NCBI RefSeq assembly: GCF_041261205.1
Contig: NZ_JBGCCH010000002.1
Location: 372,001-436,000, forward strand
Source: Catenulispora sp. MAP5-51
GTDB lineage: Bacteria > Actinomycetota > Actinomycetes > Streptomycetales > Catenulisporaceae
Reading direction: 5' to 3'
DNA: 64,000 nucleotides
Under the pieces are notes generated by a model, which was given only the letters and a program-made list of their open reading frames with translations, was not told the origin of the DNA and did no database searches. The stretch's first letter is position 1. Each line of letters opens with the position of its first letter. The translations under genes were made by a program, and so were the position numbers. Below, piece by piece: positions 50,281 through 61,599 of this stretch.

Positions 50281-51444
50281 ATGACCTCCCAGCAGCTGAC
50301 CGAGCGCATCGCGGGCACCGGAACGGGCCTGGAGACCACCGACATGGTGCTCAACATCGGCCCGCAGCACCCGGCCACGCACGGCGTGCTGCGGCTGCGG
50401 CTGGTCCTGGACGGGGAGCGCATCGTCTCGGCCGATCCGATCATCGGCTACATGCACCGCGGCGCCGAGAAGCTCTTCGAGGTCCGCGACTACCGGCAGA
50501 TCATCGTACTGGCCAACCGCCACGACTGGCTGTCGGCCTTCTCCAGCGAGCTCGGCGTGGTGCTGGCCGTGGAACGGATGCTCGGGATGGAGGTCCCCGA
50601 GCGCGCGACCTGGGCCCGGACCCTGCTGGCCGAGCTGAACCGGGTCCTGAACCACCTGATGTTCCTGGGCTCCTATCCGCTGGAGCTGGGCGCGATCACG
50701 CCGATCTTCTACGCGTTCCGGGAGCGCGAGGAGATCCAGGCGGTGATGGAGGAGATCTCCGGCGGCCGGATGCACTTCATGTTCAACCGGGTCGGCGGCC
50801 TGAAGGAGGAGCTGCCGCTGGGCTGGACCGACCGGGTCCGGGCCGCGATCGCCAAGGTGCGCTCCCGGATGTCCGACATCGACCGGCTGATCACCGGTAA
50901 CGAGATCTTCCGGGCCCGCACCCGGGGCGTGGGCGTCCTGACCCCCGAGCAGATCGCCGCCTACGGCGTGTCCGGCCCGATCGCCCGCGCCTCCGGCGTC
51001 GACTTCGACCTGCGCCGCGACGACCCGTACCTGGCCTACGGCGAGCCGGAGGTGCGCGAGAAGCTGAAGGTCGTCACCGGCCGGGGCGGGGACTGCCTGG
51101 CCCGCTTCGAGGTGCTGCTGGAGCAGGCGTACAACGCCCTGGACATCGCGCAGGCCTGCGCCGACAAGCTGGACACCCTGGACACCGGGCCGATCAACCA
51201 GCGGCTGCCCAAGATCCTGAAGGTGCCGGAGGGGCGCACCTACGCCTGGACCGAGAACCCGCTGGGCATCAACGGGTACTTCCTGGTCTCGCACGGCGAC
51301 AAGACGCCGTGGCGGCTCAAGCTGCGCTCGGCGTCGTTCAACAACATCCAGGTGCTCTCCGAGGTCCTGCCCGGGTGTCTGGTGGCCGACATGGTCGCGA
51401 TCCTGGGGTCGATGTTCTTCGTGGTCGGGGACATCGACAAGTGA
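50281..51444 (+). CDS. Orphan NuoD-like (complex I 49-kDa subunit) protein
   Basis: The 387-residue protein is close to NADH:quinone oxidoreductase subunit [63 protein letters not shown] and the terminal [21 protein letters not shown]. No other nuo genes are in the window, so it is a separate paralogue like the stand-alone NuoD2 of Streptomyces. The four Cys that hold Ni-Fe in hydrogenases are absent. ATG 50281 or 50272, neither with a ribosome site. The role is unknown, perhaps in an alternative complex. Confidence 0.92.
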   Translation: MTSQQLTERIAGTGTGLETTDMVLNIGPQHPATHGVLRLRLVLDGERIVSADPIIGYMHRGAEKLFEVRDYRQIIVLANRHDWLSAFSSELGVVLAVERMLGMEVPERATWARTLLAELNRVLNHLMFLGSYPLELGAITPIFYAFREREEIQAVMEEISGGRMHFMFNRVGGLKEELPLGWTDRVRAAIAKVRSRMSDIDRLITGNEIFRARTRGVGVLTPEQIAAYGVSGPIARASGVDFDLRRDDPYLAYGEPEVREKLKVVTGRGGDCLARFEVLLEQAYNALDIAQACADKLDTLDTGPINQRLPKILKVPEGRTYAWTENPLGINGYFLVSHGDKTPWRLKLRSASFNNIQVLSEVLPGCLVADMVAILGSMFFVVGDIDK

Positions 51445-51469
51445 TCGGGTAGCGAGCCCGGACGTGCAG

Positions 51470-51513
51470 AAGGCCCCGCCGGTCCGACCAACTCATGGTC
51501 TCGGCGGGGCCTT
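51470..51513. terminator. Bidirectional hairpin terminator after nuoD
   Basis: The outer 12-bp stem AAGGCCCCGCCG / CGGCGGGGCCTT (51470-51481 with 51502-51513) plus an inner 5-bp stem lies between convergent genes and ends in TTCCTT. Confidence 0.85.
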
Positions 51514-51544
51514 CCTTGCGAAAGCTCAGCAGGATTGAGGAACC

Positions 51545-52687
51545 TCAGGCGGTCCCGGTCTCCCGGTGCTCGATCTTGGCCATCTGCTGCGTCTCGTCGT
51601 ACATCGTCAGGTCCACCGGGGCCGCGTTCGAAGTCGTGCCCTGATCCGCTGCGAGGTAGGGCCGGTAGAGCCGCTCCGGGGCCACCGGGCGGGCCGGCGG
51701 CAGCGCCTGGGCGCGGCCGTCCTGGCGCTGGCGGGGCATGACCACGCCGGGCACCGTGTACGGGTCGTGGACCGGGCCGGAGACCTCGCCGGCGACGTCG
51801 AAGCCGACCTCGTCACGGACCGCCAGGACCGCCGAGCGCAGCGGCCGCGGCTCGGCGGCGGGCAGCTCGGCCGGCAGGTGCGGCTGGGACTGGAGCTGCG
51901 GCTGCGGCTCGACGGCCCGGACCGGGACCGCGGCGGCCGGCCGCAGGTCGATCTCGGCGCCGGCTGCGGTCGTGCCGTGGTCGTACCCGGTGTACTCGGC
52001 GTATCCCGCGTACTGGTTGTACTGGCTGTTCGCGTAGGCCACGTATCCGGCGTGGTAGGCCGGGTCGTATTCGAGCTCGTAGGTGCCCGAGCGCGCCGCC
52101 TGGTAGCTGGCGAACGCGTGGTCGTGCACCGACACCGGCTCGAACTGGTGCGCCGGCTCGAAGGGCTGCACCTGGACGAAGGACTGCACCGCCGACCGGG
52201 TCAGCTCGCCCGCGGCCGTGGTCTGCTGCACCCACGCCGAGAGCACCGCCAGGTCGTGCTCGGCGCGCACCCGCGCGGCCTCGGAGGCGTCGGCACGGAG
52301 CTGCTCCTCCTTGGCCCGCTCCTCGAACAGGACGACGGTCTCCTCGGCGGCCAGCGCGTCCGTCTTGAGGTCGGAGATCTGCTTGTCGCGGCGCGAGGTC
52401 TCGTACTTCAGCTCCGCGGCGTGGTCCTCGCGCATCGCGGCGACCAGCTCGCGGCGGGTCGATCGGTCGCGGCGCGCGGCGACCATGGCGACGGAGGAGA
52501 AGACCGCGCCGGCGGCGGCCATGCCGACGCCGAGCCGGAGATGGAACGGATCGCTCCAGGCGAGCGTGGTCGCGATGCCCGCGGCCGCGCCTGTGAGGGA
52601 CGTGGTGGTGGCGACGATCGAGGGCCATGCCGGGCCGGCTATGTCGCCCCCGCGTCGCTGGGCCTGTAGCTGCCGAGCGTGACGCAT
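51545..52687 (-). CDS. Membrane protein with coiled coil and Tyr/Gln-rich region
   Basis: The 380-residue protein has two N-terminal spans (SIVATTTSLTGAAAGIATTLA and LGVGMAAAGAVFSSVAMVAA), a predicted coiled coil (ELVAAMREDHAAELKYETSR, EETVVLFEERAKEEQLRAD), then a Tyr-rich stretch (YVAYANSQYNQYAGYAEYTG) and a Pro/Arg tail. No known domain. The architecture resembles actinobacterial cell-division or polarity scaffolds, but this is only analogy. ATG 52687 is used. Confidence 0.72.
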   Translation of the reverse strand: MRHARQLQAQRRGGDIAGPAWPSIVATTTSLTGAAAGIATTLAWSDPFHLRLGVGMAAAGAVFSSVAMVAARRDRSTRRELVAAMREDHAAELKYETSRRDKQISDLKTDALAAEETVVLFEERAKEEQLRADASEAARVRAEHDLAVLSAWVQQTTAAGELTRSAVQSFVQVQPFEPAHQFEPVSVHDHAFASYQAARSGTYELEYDPAYHAGYVAYANSQYNQYAGYAEYTGYDHGTTAAGAEIDLRPAAAVPVRAVEPQPQLQSQPHLPAELPAAEPRPLRSAVLAVRDEVGFDVAGEVSGPVHDPYTVPGVVMPRQRQDGRAQALPPARPVAPERLYRPYLAADQGTTSNAAPVDLTMYDETQQMAKIEHRETGTA

Positions 52688-52801
52688 GGCCGAACAGTAC
52701 TGGCTGCGACCTCGCACGGACAAGCGAAACGTACGAGCGATACCGGGCACGCCGATATCAAGATCTTGCAAATGATCAGTCTTCGGACATAGCGGGGCGA
52801 A

Positions 52802-53425
52802 TCAAGAACCTGAGCGGTTCGACGTACGGCGCACCGGGAAGGTCCCGTCGGGCCGGTTGCGCACCGGGCGCGCGGCCGTGGCGGACTTGTTCTTGCTGCC
52901 GTCCTTGGGCAGCCCGTCCTCCGGGCCGCTGGGCGGCACCCGCAGCACGTACTCCAGGAACAGCGCCGCCGCCACGAGGGCCAGGCCGCACAGGACCGTG
53001 ATGCCGCAGACGATCGCGCGGGTCCGGTAGACGTCGATGCCGAGCTTGCCGAGCAGGAACACCCCGTAGCCGGCGTACACGCCCGAGACGATCGCCCCGA
53101 CCATCGAGGAGGCCTTGGCGAACATCACCGCGCGCGCCGCCTGCAGCGGGTCGATCGGCTTGGCGGCGCGCTGGCCGGGCAGCAGCGGCGGGGTCGGCTC
53201 GCCGTCGGCGATGCGCTGGACCGCCTCGCGCTGCGCCTTCAGCCGCGAGCGGAAGGCCAGGGCGGTGGCCAGGATGATGACCGCCAGGATCGCCGGGGTC
53301 AGCGGGGCGGAAGCCGGGACGCCGGGCGGGATGCCGTAGTGCGACCAGAGCTGGACGCCGCCATAGGACAAGGCGCCGACCACGAGGAACGCGGTCGCGA
53401 GTGCCAGGGGACGTGTGGGCTTCAC
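52802..53425 (-). CDS. DUF3180 membrane protein
   Basis: The 207-residue protein has four spans (LALATAFLVVGALSYGGVQLW, LTPAILAVIILATALAFRSRL, VMFAKASSMVGAIVSGVYAG and AIVCGITVLCGLALVAAALFLEYVLRVPP), matching DUF3180, which lies beside folK in many actinobacteria. The basic C-terminal tail is soluble. GTG 53425. It is downstream of folK on the same strand, about 290 bases away, that gap being low-complexity GC-rich sequence without a convincing gene. Confidence 0.87.
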   Translation of the reverse strand: MKPTRPLALATAFLVVGALSYGGVQLWSHYGIPPGVPASAPLTPAILAVIILATALAFRSRLKAQREAVQRIADGEPTPPLLPGQRAAKPIDPLQAARAVMFAKASSMVGAIVSGVYAGYGVFLLGKLGIDVYRTRAIVCGITVLCGLALVAAALFLEYVLRVPPSGPEDGLPKDGSKNKSATAARPVRNRPDGTFPVRRTSNRSGS

Positions 53426-53711
53426 AGGGTCCACGGTACGCGGATCGTGGCGGGGGAGGCGAGCCGCTGCGCCCGGGGCGGCCGGCGCCGCCGCCGCGAG
53501 CCCCCGCAGCCGCTGCACAGCGCCTCGGCCGACCCGCTGACCAGCGGCGGGAGCCGAACCCGCAGAGCGGCGCCGCGCCGGGGGCGGCGACTGGCGGAAA
53601 AGCGCGATTGAGGCGGGGACGGCCGACGGGCCGCGCGGCGGGAAGCGGCGGGCGTCAGCGGGAAGCGGCGCGCAGTGGCAAGCAGCTGCGCACAGCGGCG
53701 AGAACCGGCCG

Positions 53712-54266
53712 TTACGGCAGCATCAACTCCAGATCGTCCCGCCGCACCGCCCCCTGCGCGGCGGCCCCGCCGAGCGCGGCCAGCAGCTCGGCGACCGGCC
53801 CCACGCCGGCCAGCACGTCCTCGGGCCGCGCGTCGTGCCACGGCGCCAGCACGAACGCGCGCTGCGCGGCCCGCGGGTGCGGCAGCGTCAGCTCGCCGTC
53901 GTCCGAGACCAGGTCGTCGACCTGGACGATGTCGATGTCGATGGTCCGCGCGCCCCAGCGCACCTCGCGGGTGCGGCCCAGGGCCTCCTCGATGGCCTGC
54001 GTCCGCATCAGGAGCACGTCCGGCGGCAGCGCCGAGGTCACCCCGAGCACCGCGTTCAGGTAGTCGTCCTGCGGCTCGGCGCCCTCCGCCAGCAGCGGAG
54101 CGGTCTCGTAGACCGGGGACAGCCAGGTGACGGTCAGCGTCGGGGTGTCGGCCAGGGAGTCCACCGCGGACTGCAGGTTGGCCAGGCGGTCCCCGAGGTT
54201 GCCGCCGATCGCCAGGACCGCGGTGTGCATGCGGATGCCGCTGTCGGTGCTGACCGTCTGGCTCAT
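53712..54266 (-). CDS. folK: 2-amino-4-hydroxy-6-hydroxymethyldihydropteridine pyrophosphokinase
   Basis: The 184-residue enzyme transfers pyrophosphate from ATP to 6-hydroxymethyldihydropterin in folate synthesis. It has the N-terminal AIGGNLGDRLANLQSAV, the YETAPL strand, the PDVLLMRTQAIEEALGR region and the active-site block RWGARTIDIDIVQVDD with LPHPRAAQRAFVLAPW. Start ATG 54266 overlaps the folB stop (54263-54266). It is the last step before FolP in the pathway encoded here. Confidence 0.95.
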   Translation of the reverse strand: MSQTVSTDSGIRMHTAVLAIGGNLGDRLANLQSAVDSLADTPTLTVTWLSPVYETAPLLAEGAEPQDDYLNAVLGVTSALPPDVLLMRTQAIEEALGRTREVRWGARTIDIDIVQVDDLVSDDGELTLPHPRAAQRAFVLAPWHDARPEDVLAGVGPVAELLAALGGAAAQGAVRRDDLELMLP

Positions 54267-54697
54267 ATCGCCGACCCGCCGTTCTCCGACGGCCGCGCGG
54301 CGGCGGCTGCCAGGTCCTCCCGTGTCCGCACCACGGTCACGGTGACGTCCTCGAACGGCACCGTGATCGGCGCGTCCGGCTTGTGGAGCGTGACCTCGAC
54401 CTCCTCCACGAGCGGGTACTCCAGGCACGCCGCCGCCATCCGGGCCGCCAGGGTCTCGATCAGGTTGACCGGCTCGCCCTCGATCAGCGCCACGATGCGC
54501 TCGGAGACCTCGCCGTAGTTGACGGTGTCCTCCAGGGCGTCGCTGGCGGCGGCACGGCTGGTGTCCAGACCCAGCGTGACGTCGACCATGAAGGTCTGGC
54601 CCTTCTCCCGCTCGCGCTCGAAGACCCCGTGGTGGCCGCGCCCGCGCAGCCCGTGGACGGTCACCCGGTCGAGCCGCTTGTTGTGAGTAGACATCAT
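54263..54697 (-). CDS. folB: Dihydroneopterin aldolase
   Basis: The 144-residue enzyme forms 6-hydroxymethyldihydropterin from dihydroneopterin. It has VTVHGLRGRGHHGVFEREREKGQTFMVDV at the N-terminus (read as HGVFEREREKGQ), DTVNYGEVSERIV and LIETLAARMAAACL, with the VTLHKPDAPI strand carrying the catalytic-region Lys. Start at 54697 or 54694. It overlaps folK by ATGA; the upstream SnoaL-like gene ends about 100 bases away. Confidence 0.95.
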   Translation of the reverse strand: MMSTHNKRLDRVTVHGLRGRGHHGVFEREREKGQTFMVDVTLGLDTSRAAASDALEDTVNYGEVSERIVALIEGEPVNLIETLAARMAAACLEYPLVEEVEVTLHKPDAPITVPFEDVTVTVVRTREDLAAAAARPSENGGSAI

Positions 54698-54803
54698 GAC
54701 GAACATACCGGGGCCGGTTCCGGCATGCCGTTCCGGGATCGCCCGAATACCGGCACCGGGTCCGGCGGCCCACTCGGGGCCTACTCCGGGGCCCGCTCAG
54801 GGC

Positions 54804-55466
54804 CTACTCCTCGACGCTCTCCATGACCGCCGACGCGTGGTGCATCCACAGCTGCCAGCCGTCGTCGGTGCGGCGGAAGATGTTGATCGTCGTGGCCCGG
54901 CCGCCGGCGATGAAGCCCGGGTCCTCCTCCGAGGAGCCGGCCGACATGTCGGTGATGATGTTCTCGGTCAGGCTGACCACCGCGATCCGGTCCACCACGT
55001 CGATGCGCACGTCGGTGAGGAAGAACTGCAGGAACGGGGTGTTCGCGCACACCACCGCCCACGAGCGCAGCACGTCCTCGCGCCCGAACACCGGGGCCCA
55101 GCCGGGGTGCACGCACTGCACCGAGGCCTCGAACGGCCCGGACAGCCAGATCGCGCCCAGCCGGTCCAGGTCGCCGGCCTCGGCGGCGGCGTAGAACTCC
55201 TCGTTGGCCTCGGTGATCGCCTCGATGTCCGCGGCCACCTGCGGCGGCGGACCGTCGGGGCCGGCGGCGAAGGTGCCGAACTCCTCCTCGAACTCGCCGA
55301 AGTCCTCGAACCCGTCGCGGTCCCGGCCGGCGTCCGCCGGTTCGCCGGGCTCGCGGGGCCCATCGGGCCTATCGGGCTCGCCGGGCTTTCCAGGCTCCTC
55401 GCGCTTTCCGGGCTCCTCGGGCTCGCCGCCCACGTCGCCTACGCCGCCGGGCTCCCGGGCGCTCAT
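54804..55466 (-). CDS. SnoaL/NTF2-like protein with Pro/Glu-rich N-terminus
   Basis: The 220-residue protein has residues 1-about 65 as a low-complexity Gly/Glu/Pro/Asp segment (GEPEEPGKREEPGKPGEPDR). The remainder is an NTF2-like SnoaL_3 fold (EAITEANEEFYAAAEAGDLD, GREDVLRSWAVVCANTPFLQ, TTINIFRRTDDGWQLWMHHA). Such proteins are found between folP and folB in actinobacteria, without known function. ATG 55466 overlaps the folP stop by 4 bases, so it is co-translated with folate genes. Confidence 0.88.
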   Translation of the reverse strand: MSAREPGGVGDVGGEPEEPGKREEPGKPGEPDRPDGPREPGEPADAGRDRDGFEDFGEFEEEFGTFAAGPDGPPPQVAADIEAITEANEEFYAAAEAGDLDRLGAIWLSGPFEASVQCVHPGWAPVFGREDVLRSWAVVCANTPFLQFFLTDVRIDVVDRIAVVSLTENIITDMSAGSSEEDPGFIAGGRATTINIFRRTDDGWQLWMHHASAVMESVEE

Positions 55467-56344
55467 CGCGCCGCCGCCAGCGCCGCGGCGACCCGGACCG
55501 CGTCCAGCGAGCCGAGCGCGTCGTGCGCCCGCACGCCCCAGGCCCCGGCCGAGGCGACCAGCGCGGACAGCGCGGCCGTGGCCGCGTCCCGGCCGTGCGG
55601 CGGGCGGATCCCGGCGCCCTGGTCGGCCAGCAGCCGGCCCAGGAAGTTCTTGCGGGAGGCGGCGATCAGCAGCGGCCGGCCGAGCGACTCCAGCTTCTCC
55701 AGATGGGCCAGCAGGGCCCAGTTGTGGTCGGCGTTCTTGGCGAAGCCCAGGCCGGGGTCCAGGATCACCTGGTCCTCGGCCAGGCCCGCGGACAGGGCGG
55801 CGTCGAAGCGCGCCTGCAGTTCCTCCACGACGTCCTTCACCACGTCGTCGTACACCGCGCGGGTCTGCATGTCAGTGCTGTGCCCGCGCCAGTGCATCAA
55901 GATGTACGGCACCCCGGCCTGGGCCGCGAGCGGGAACATGTCCGGGTCGGCCAGGCCGCCGGAGACGTCGTTGACGATCACCGCGCCGGCGTCCAGCGCG
56001 GCCGCGGCGGTCGAGGCGCGCATGGTGTCCACCGACACCCGCACCCCGGCGGCGGCCAGCTGCTCGATCACCGGCAGGACCCGGTCCAGCTCCTGTTCGG
56101 CGGTGACCCGGGCGGCGCCGGGCCGGGTGGACTCCCCGCCGACGTCGACCACGTCCACACCGTGCCGGTGCAGCCGCAGGCCGTGCGCCACGGCCTTGGC
56201 GGTGTCGCCGTCGGCGTAGTACTCGCCGCCGTCGGAGAAGGAGTCGGGCGTCACGTTCACCACACCGAAAACGGCGCAGCGTCCGAAATCCGGCAGACCG
56301 CGCACGGTCTGGCTGCGGTTGAGGGGCCGGCCCTGCGCGTTCAT
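55463..56344 (-). CDS. folP: Dihydropteroate synthase
   Basis: The 293-residue TIM-barrel enzyme condenses dihydropterin pyrophosphate with p-aminobenzoate and is the sulfonamide target. Signatures are VFGVVNVTPDSFSDGG, VDVGGESTRPGA, VSVDTMRASTA, INDVSGG-like VNDVSGGLADPD, LDPGLGFAKNADHN and IAASRKNFLGRL. The family length is normal. It overlaps the SnoaL-like gene (55463-55466) and follows the LysX-like gene's stop by about 10 bases on the same strand. Confidence 0.97.
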   Translation of the reverse strand: MNAQGRPLNRSQTVRGLPDFGRCAVFGVVNVTPDSFSDGGEYYADGDTAKAVAHGLRLHRHGVDVVDVGGESTRPGAARVTAEQELDRVLPVIEQLAAAGVRVSVDTMRASTAAAALDAGAVIVNDVSGGLADPDMFPLAAQAGVPYILMHWRGHSTDMQTRAVYDDVVKDVVEELQARFDAALSAGLAEDQVILDPGLGFAKNADHNWALLAHLEKLESLGRPLLIAASRKNFLGRLLADQGAGIRPPHGRDAATAALSALVASAGAWGVRAHDALGSLDAVRVAAALAAAR

Positions 56345-56353
56345 GGTGAAAGC

Positions 56354-58378
56354 CTAGCCGTTCGCGGCCTTCTGGCCTCCCGGCCCGCGAAGCGCGGCCT
56401 GCGGCTCACCGGCGGTGCGCTCCTCGGCGCCCTCGGTGTGCCCGGCAGAGCCCCCGCCGGTGTTCCCGCCAGTGTCCTCGTCGGTGCTTTCGGCGGTGTT
56501 TTCGTCAGTGTTCCCGGCAGCGGTCCGGTCCTCGTCCTCGCCGGCCTTGGCACCGTGCTCGGGGCACTCGGCGTCGACGTCGGCGTCGTCCAGCTCGCGC
56601 TCGTCCCGGTCCTTCTTCGACCAGGGCAGGCCCGGCGGGACGATGAAGCCCTCGGCCTCGGCGTAGGCCAGGCCCACGCGCGGGATGTCCCGGGTGTTCT
56701 TGAAGGCCACGAACCGCGGCACCCACTCCGGCTGGAACTTCGAGTTGAACTTGTACAGCGACTCGATCTGGTACCAGCGTGAGAAGAACACCAGCGTGGA
56801 GCGCCACATCCGGGTGATCGGGCCGGCGCCGAGCTTCTCGCCGCGCTCCAGGGCGGAGCGGAAGACCGCGAAGTTCAGCGAGGCCCGCGTGATGTTCAGG
56901 CCCTTGGCCCCCTGCATGGCCTTGACGATCAGCAGCTCGTTCAGCCCGGGCTCGGCCTCGCGGTCGCGCACCATCAGGTCCAGGCTCATGCCGTCGGTGC
57001 CCCAGGGCACGAAGTTGATCAGCGCCCGGACCTCGCCGTCCTTGGTCGCGGTGGCCACCACGCACTCGCCGTCGGACGGGTCGCCGAAGCGGTCCGGGCC
57101 CAGCGCCATGGAGAAGCTGCCGCGCTCGCTGGACCCGCGCCAGGCCTCGATGCCGGTCTTGATGGTCTCGACCTCGGCGCGCGGGATGTCCTTGAGCCGG
57201 CGCACCTGGCACTCGTAGCCCTGGCGCTCGACCCGGTTCACCATCTGCCGCACGTTGCGCATCGCGCGGCCTTCCAGGCTGAACTTGTCGGTGTAGCAGA
57301 TGGCCTCGTCGCCCAGTTCCAGCGCGTCCAGGTCGGCCTCGCGGCACCACACCTCGCCGCCGGTCTCCGAGCAGCCGACCACGGCCACCACCCAGGCGTG
57401 CCGGTCGGCCTCCTCGACGTACACCTTGATCGCGCCGGGCCAGGCCTCGGGGTCGCCGATGGGGTCGCCGGAGGCCAGCATCACGCCGGAGACCACGCGG
57501 TAGGTGATCGCGGCCTTGCCCGAGGGCGACCAGATCACCGACTTGTCGCGGTGGGTGGCGAAGTAGGCCAGCGAGTCGCGGCGGCCCTGCTTGGCGATCA
57601 ACTCGCGCAGCCGCTCGTCGTCCTCGGCGGACTGCCGGGCGATCGGCTCGGCCGGACGGAGCACCAGGTAGGCCACGATCAGCGCGGTCATCAGACCCAG
57701 CCCGCCGAGCAGCAGGGCGACCAGGTCGTCGGTGGAGCCGCGCTTGAAGTGGACCGGCCCGTCGATGCCGATCAGGCCCAGCGCCACGTGCCGGAACCGG
57801 GTCCACAGCGTCGGGTCGCCCTGAATGTGCTTGCCCTGCCAGTACATCAGCGCCATGCCGGAGGCGAAGGAGAACGCCGCCAGCAGGACGAAGGCGCGCA
57901 GCGCGCGCCAGCGCGTGTACGGGTCGCCGAGGGCGTAGAACTCCTCGCGGTAGACCAGCAGCAGGACCAACACCACGATGGTCAGGACGATCTGGACGCC
58001 CAGGTAGTGCGACGCCGCGTCGCGGTCCCCGCCGCGGAACGAGCGCACGATGTGGAAGCACACCACCGTGACCAGCAGGACGACCGCGACCCACCAGGCC
58101 CGCTTCTTGCGGCGCTTGAGCGCGTGCGCGATCAGCACCAGCACGACGCCGGACATCAAGGTGGCCGCGGCGGCCAGGTTCTGCACCTCGGTGGGCACCT
58201 TGACGCTGATCGAGTGCACCCGGGAGTGCCGGAAGCCGGGCGAGATGGCCGAGGCGATGTTGCCGAAGCCGGCCAGGTAGGTGATGAACGCGACGAGCCG
58301 CGGCACCCAGTTCCGGTGCTGCGGAGGCTGCGCCGTCGCCGCCGCGTCGGACGGGGGCGGCGCGGTCTTGGAGGTCAT
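56354..58378 (-). CDS. LysX/MprF-like membrane protein (DUF2156 aminoacyl-transferase domain)
   Basis: The 674-residue protein has an N-terminal membrane half of about six to seven spans (LVAFITYLAGFGNIASAI, AAATLMSGVVLVLIAHAL, AWWVAVVLLVTVVCFHIV, LGVQIVLTIVVLVLLLVY) and a C-terminal GNAT-like DUF2156 domain (KSVIWSPSGKAAITYRVVSG, WRGSSERGSFSMALG, NELLIVKAMQGAKG, LYKFNSKFQPEWVPR). It resembles the membrane half of mycobacterial LysX, which transfers lysine to phosphatidylglycerol. No lysyl-tRNA synthetase part is fused. The tail is Asp/Glu/Thr-rich. ATG 58378 or 58396. Confidence 0.9.
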   Translation of the reverse strand: MTSKTAPPPSDAAATAQPPQHRNWVPRLVAFITYLAGFGNIASAISPGFRHSRVHSISVKVPTEVQNLAAAATLMSGVVLVLIAHALKRRKKRAWWVAVVLLVTVVCFHIVRSFRGGDRDAASHYLGVQIVLTIVVLVLLLVYREEFYALGDPYTRWRALRAFVLLAAFSFASGMALMYWQGKHIQGDPTLWTRFRHVALGLIGIDGPVHFKRGSTDDLVALLLGGLGLMTALIVAYLVLRPAEPIARQSAEDDERLRELIAKQGRRDSLAYFATHRDKSVIWSPSGKAAITYRVVSGVMLASGDPIGDPEAWPGAIKVYVEEADRHAWVVAVVGCSETGGEVWCREADLDALELGDEAICYTDKFSLEGRAMRNVRQMVNRVERQGYECQVRRLKDIPRAEVETIKTGIEAWRGSSERGSFSMALGPDRFGDPSDGECVVATATKDGEVRALINFVPWGTDGMSLDLMVRDREAEPGLNELLIVKAMQGAKGLNITRASLNFAVFRSALERGEKLGAGPITRMWRSTLVFFSRWYQIESLYKFNSKFQPEWVPRFVAFKNTRDIPRVGLAYAEAEGFIVPPGLPWSKKDRDERELDDADVDAECPEHGAKAGEDEDRTAAGNTDENTAESTDEDTGGNTGGGSAGHTEGAEERTAGEPQAALRGPGGQKAANG

Positions 58379-58396
58379 GGCTTTGGCCCGAGTCAT

Positions 58397-58737
58397 GTTG
58401 GAGGGACGTTCGAGGGCACGGTGCAGGTTGTCACCGATGTCGTCAGCGTCACCGATGTATTCAGCGTCACCGGTGTTACCGGCGTCCGCCGGTGTGAGGG
58501 ATCCGACCTGATTGTGCCGCGCTCCGGTGCGCGCCGGGGCATCCTTCGGCAAATCACCGGTGGCACCCGCATGTCCTGTGGCCTCACCCCCGCGCTTACC
58601 CGTCCCGGAGGACTTGACGCGCGGGCCGGGAACGCCACCGGCACCCCCTGTACCGCGCCCGCCACCGGTGGGGCCGGAGGCGGGTCCGGCAGTCGGGCCC
58701 GGGCGTTCCGAGGCGAGGGTCCGGGGCGAGCGCGCCC
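58397..58737. other. Gap between folE and the LysX-like gene, low-complexity
   Basis: About 340 bp with a long open minus-strand frame that continues the LysX-like gene but codes only Gly/Pro/Arg/Ala-rich sequence. It contains degenerate tcaccgatgt-type repeats around 58432-58490. I see no separate gene; part may be an N-terminal extension if translation begins further upstream. Confidence 0.55.
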
Positions 58738-59435
58738 TCACCGGCCCAGGATCAGGCTCATCGCCTCGGCGCGGCTGGCCGGGGCGAGCAGTTGCCCCCG
58801 CACCGCCGACGTCACGGTCTTCGCGCCCGGCTTCCTGATCCCTCGCATCGACATGCACAGATGTTCGCACTCCACAACGACGATGACCCCGCGCGGCTCG
58901 AGGATGCGGACCAGCGCGTCGGCGATCTGGGTCGTCAGACGCTCCTGGACCTGGGGCCGCTTGGCGTAGACGTCGACGAGCCGGGCCAGCTTGGACAGGC
59001 CCGTGATCCGTCCGTCCACCGAGGGAATGTACCCCACGTGGGCCACTCCGTGGAACGGCACGAGGTGGTGCTCGCAGGTGCTGTACACCTCGATGTCGCG
59101 CACCAGCACCATCTCGTCGTGGCCCAGGTCGAAGGTCGTGGTGAGCACGTCCTCGGGGCCCTGGTGCAGCCCGGCGAACATCTCGCGATAGGCCCGCGCG
59201 ACCCGCGCCGGGGTCTCCTTCAGGCCGTCGCGGTCGGGGTCTTCGCCGACCGCTATCAGCAGTTCGCGCACCGCGCGCTCGGCGCGCTCGGCGTCGTACT
59301 CGGCGACCGCGCGGCCCAGGTCCGGGGCGGCCAACTCGGGCTGCCCGGCCAGGCTGACGCGGGCGATGCCGCTCCCCTGGCCGCTGCCGGCCTGGGGAGC
59401 GGCACCGCCGCCGTGGTTCTGGGTGTTGCTCTCAC

Positions 59436-59439
<4 letters not shown>
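58738..59439 (-). CDS. folE: GTP cyclohydrolase I
   Basis: The 233-residue enzyme makes dihydroneopterin triphosphate from GTP, first step of folate synthesis. It has [15 protein letters not shown], the zinc Cys/His motif [12 protein letters not shown], the [13 protein letters not shown] block and [15 protein letters not shown] with the second zinc Cys. The N-terminal 50 residues are a low-complexity extension (Gly/Gln/Ser). GTG 59439 overlaps the ftsH stop by GTGA (59436-59439), so it is coupled to ftsH. Confidence 0.97.
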
Positions 59440-61451
<2,012 letters not shown>

Positions 61452-61599
61452 CGATCCTCTACGACTCGTGCTAGCGGTTCACGGCGGGGGTGGGGTGGTT
61501 CATGATGCCTAACGACCGTACGCGGTCACTGCGTTCCCGCGCGAGGCTCCCGATGAACCACCACTGGTCCCAACGTGGCTTATCGGAGTGTCATTCCGC

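Noticed and set aside
50110-51294. Minus-strand extension of the His-rich protein opposite nuoD
   Set aside because: Mirror of the nuoD coding strand; the signal peptide at 50109 marks the true start.
57398-58969. Long plus-strand frame across the LysX-like and folE genes
   Set aside because: Antisense to conserved genes; sequence is Arg/Gly/His-rich without domains.
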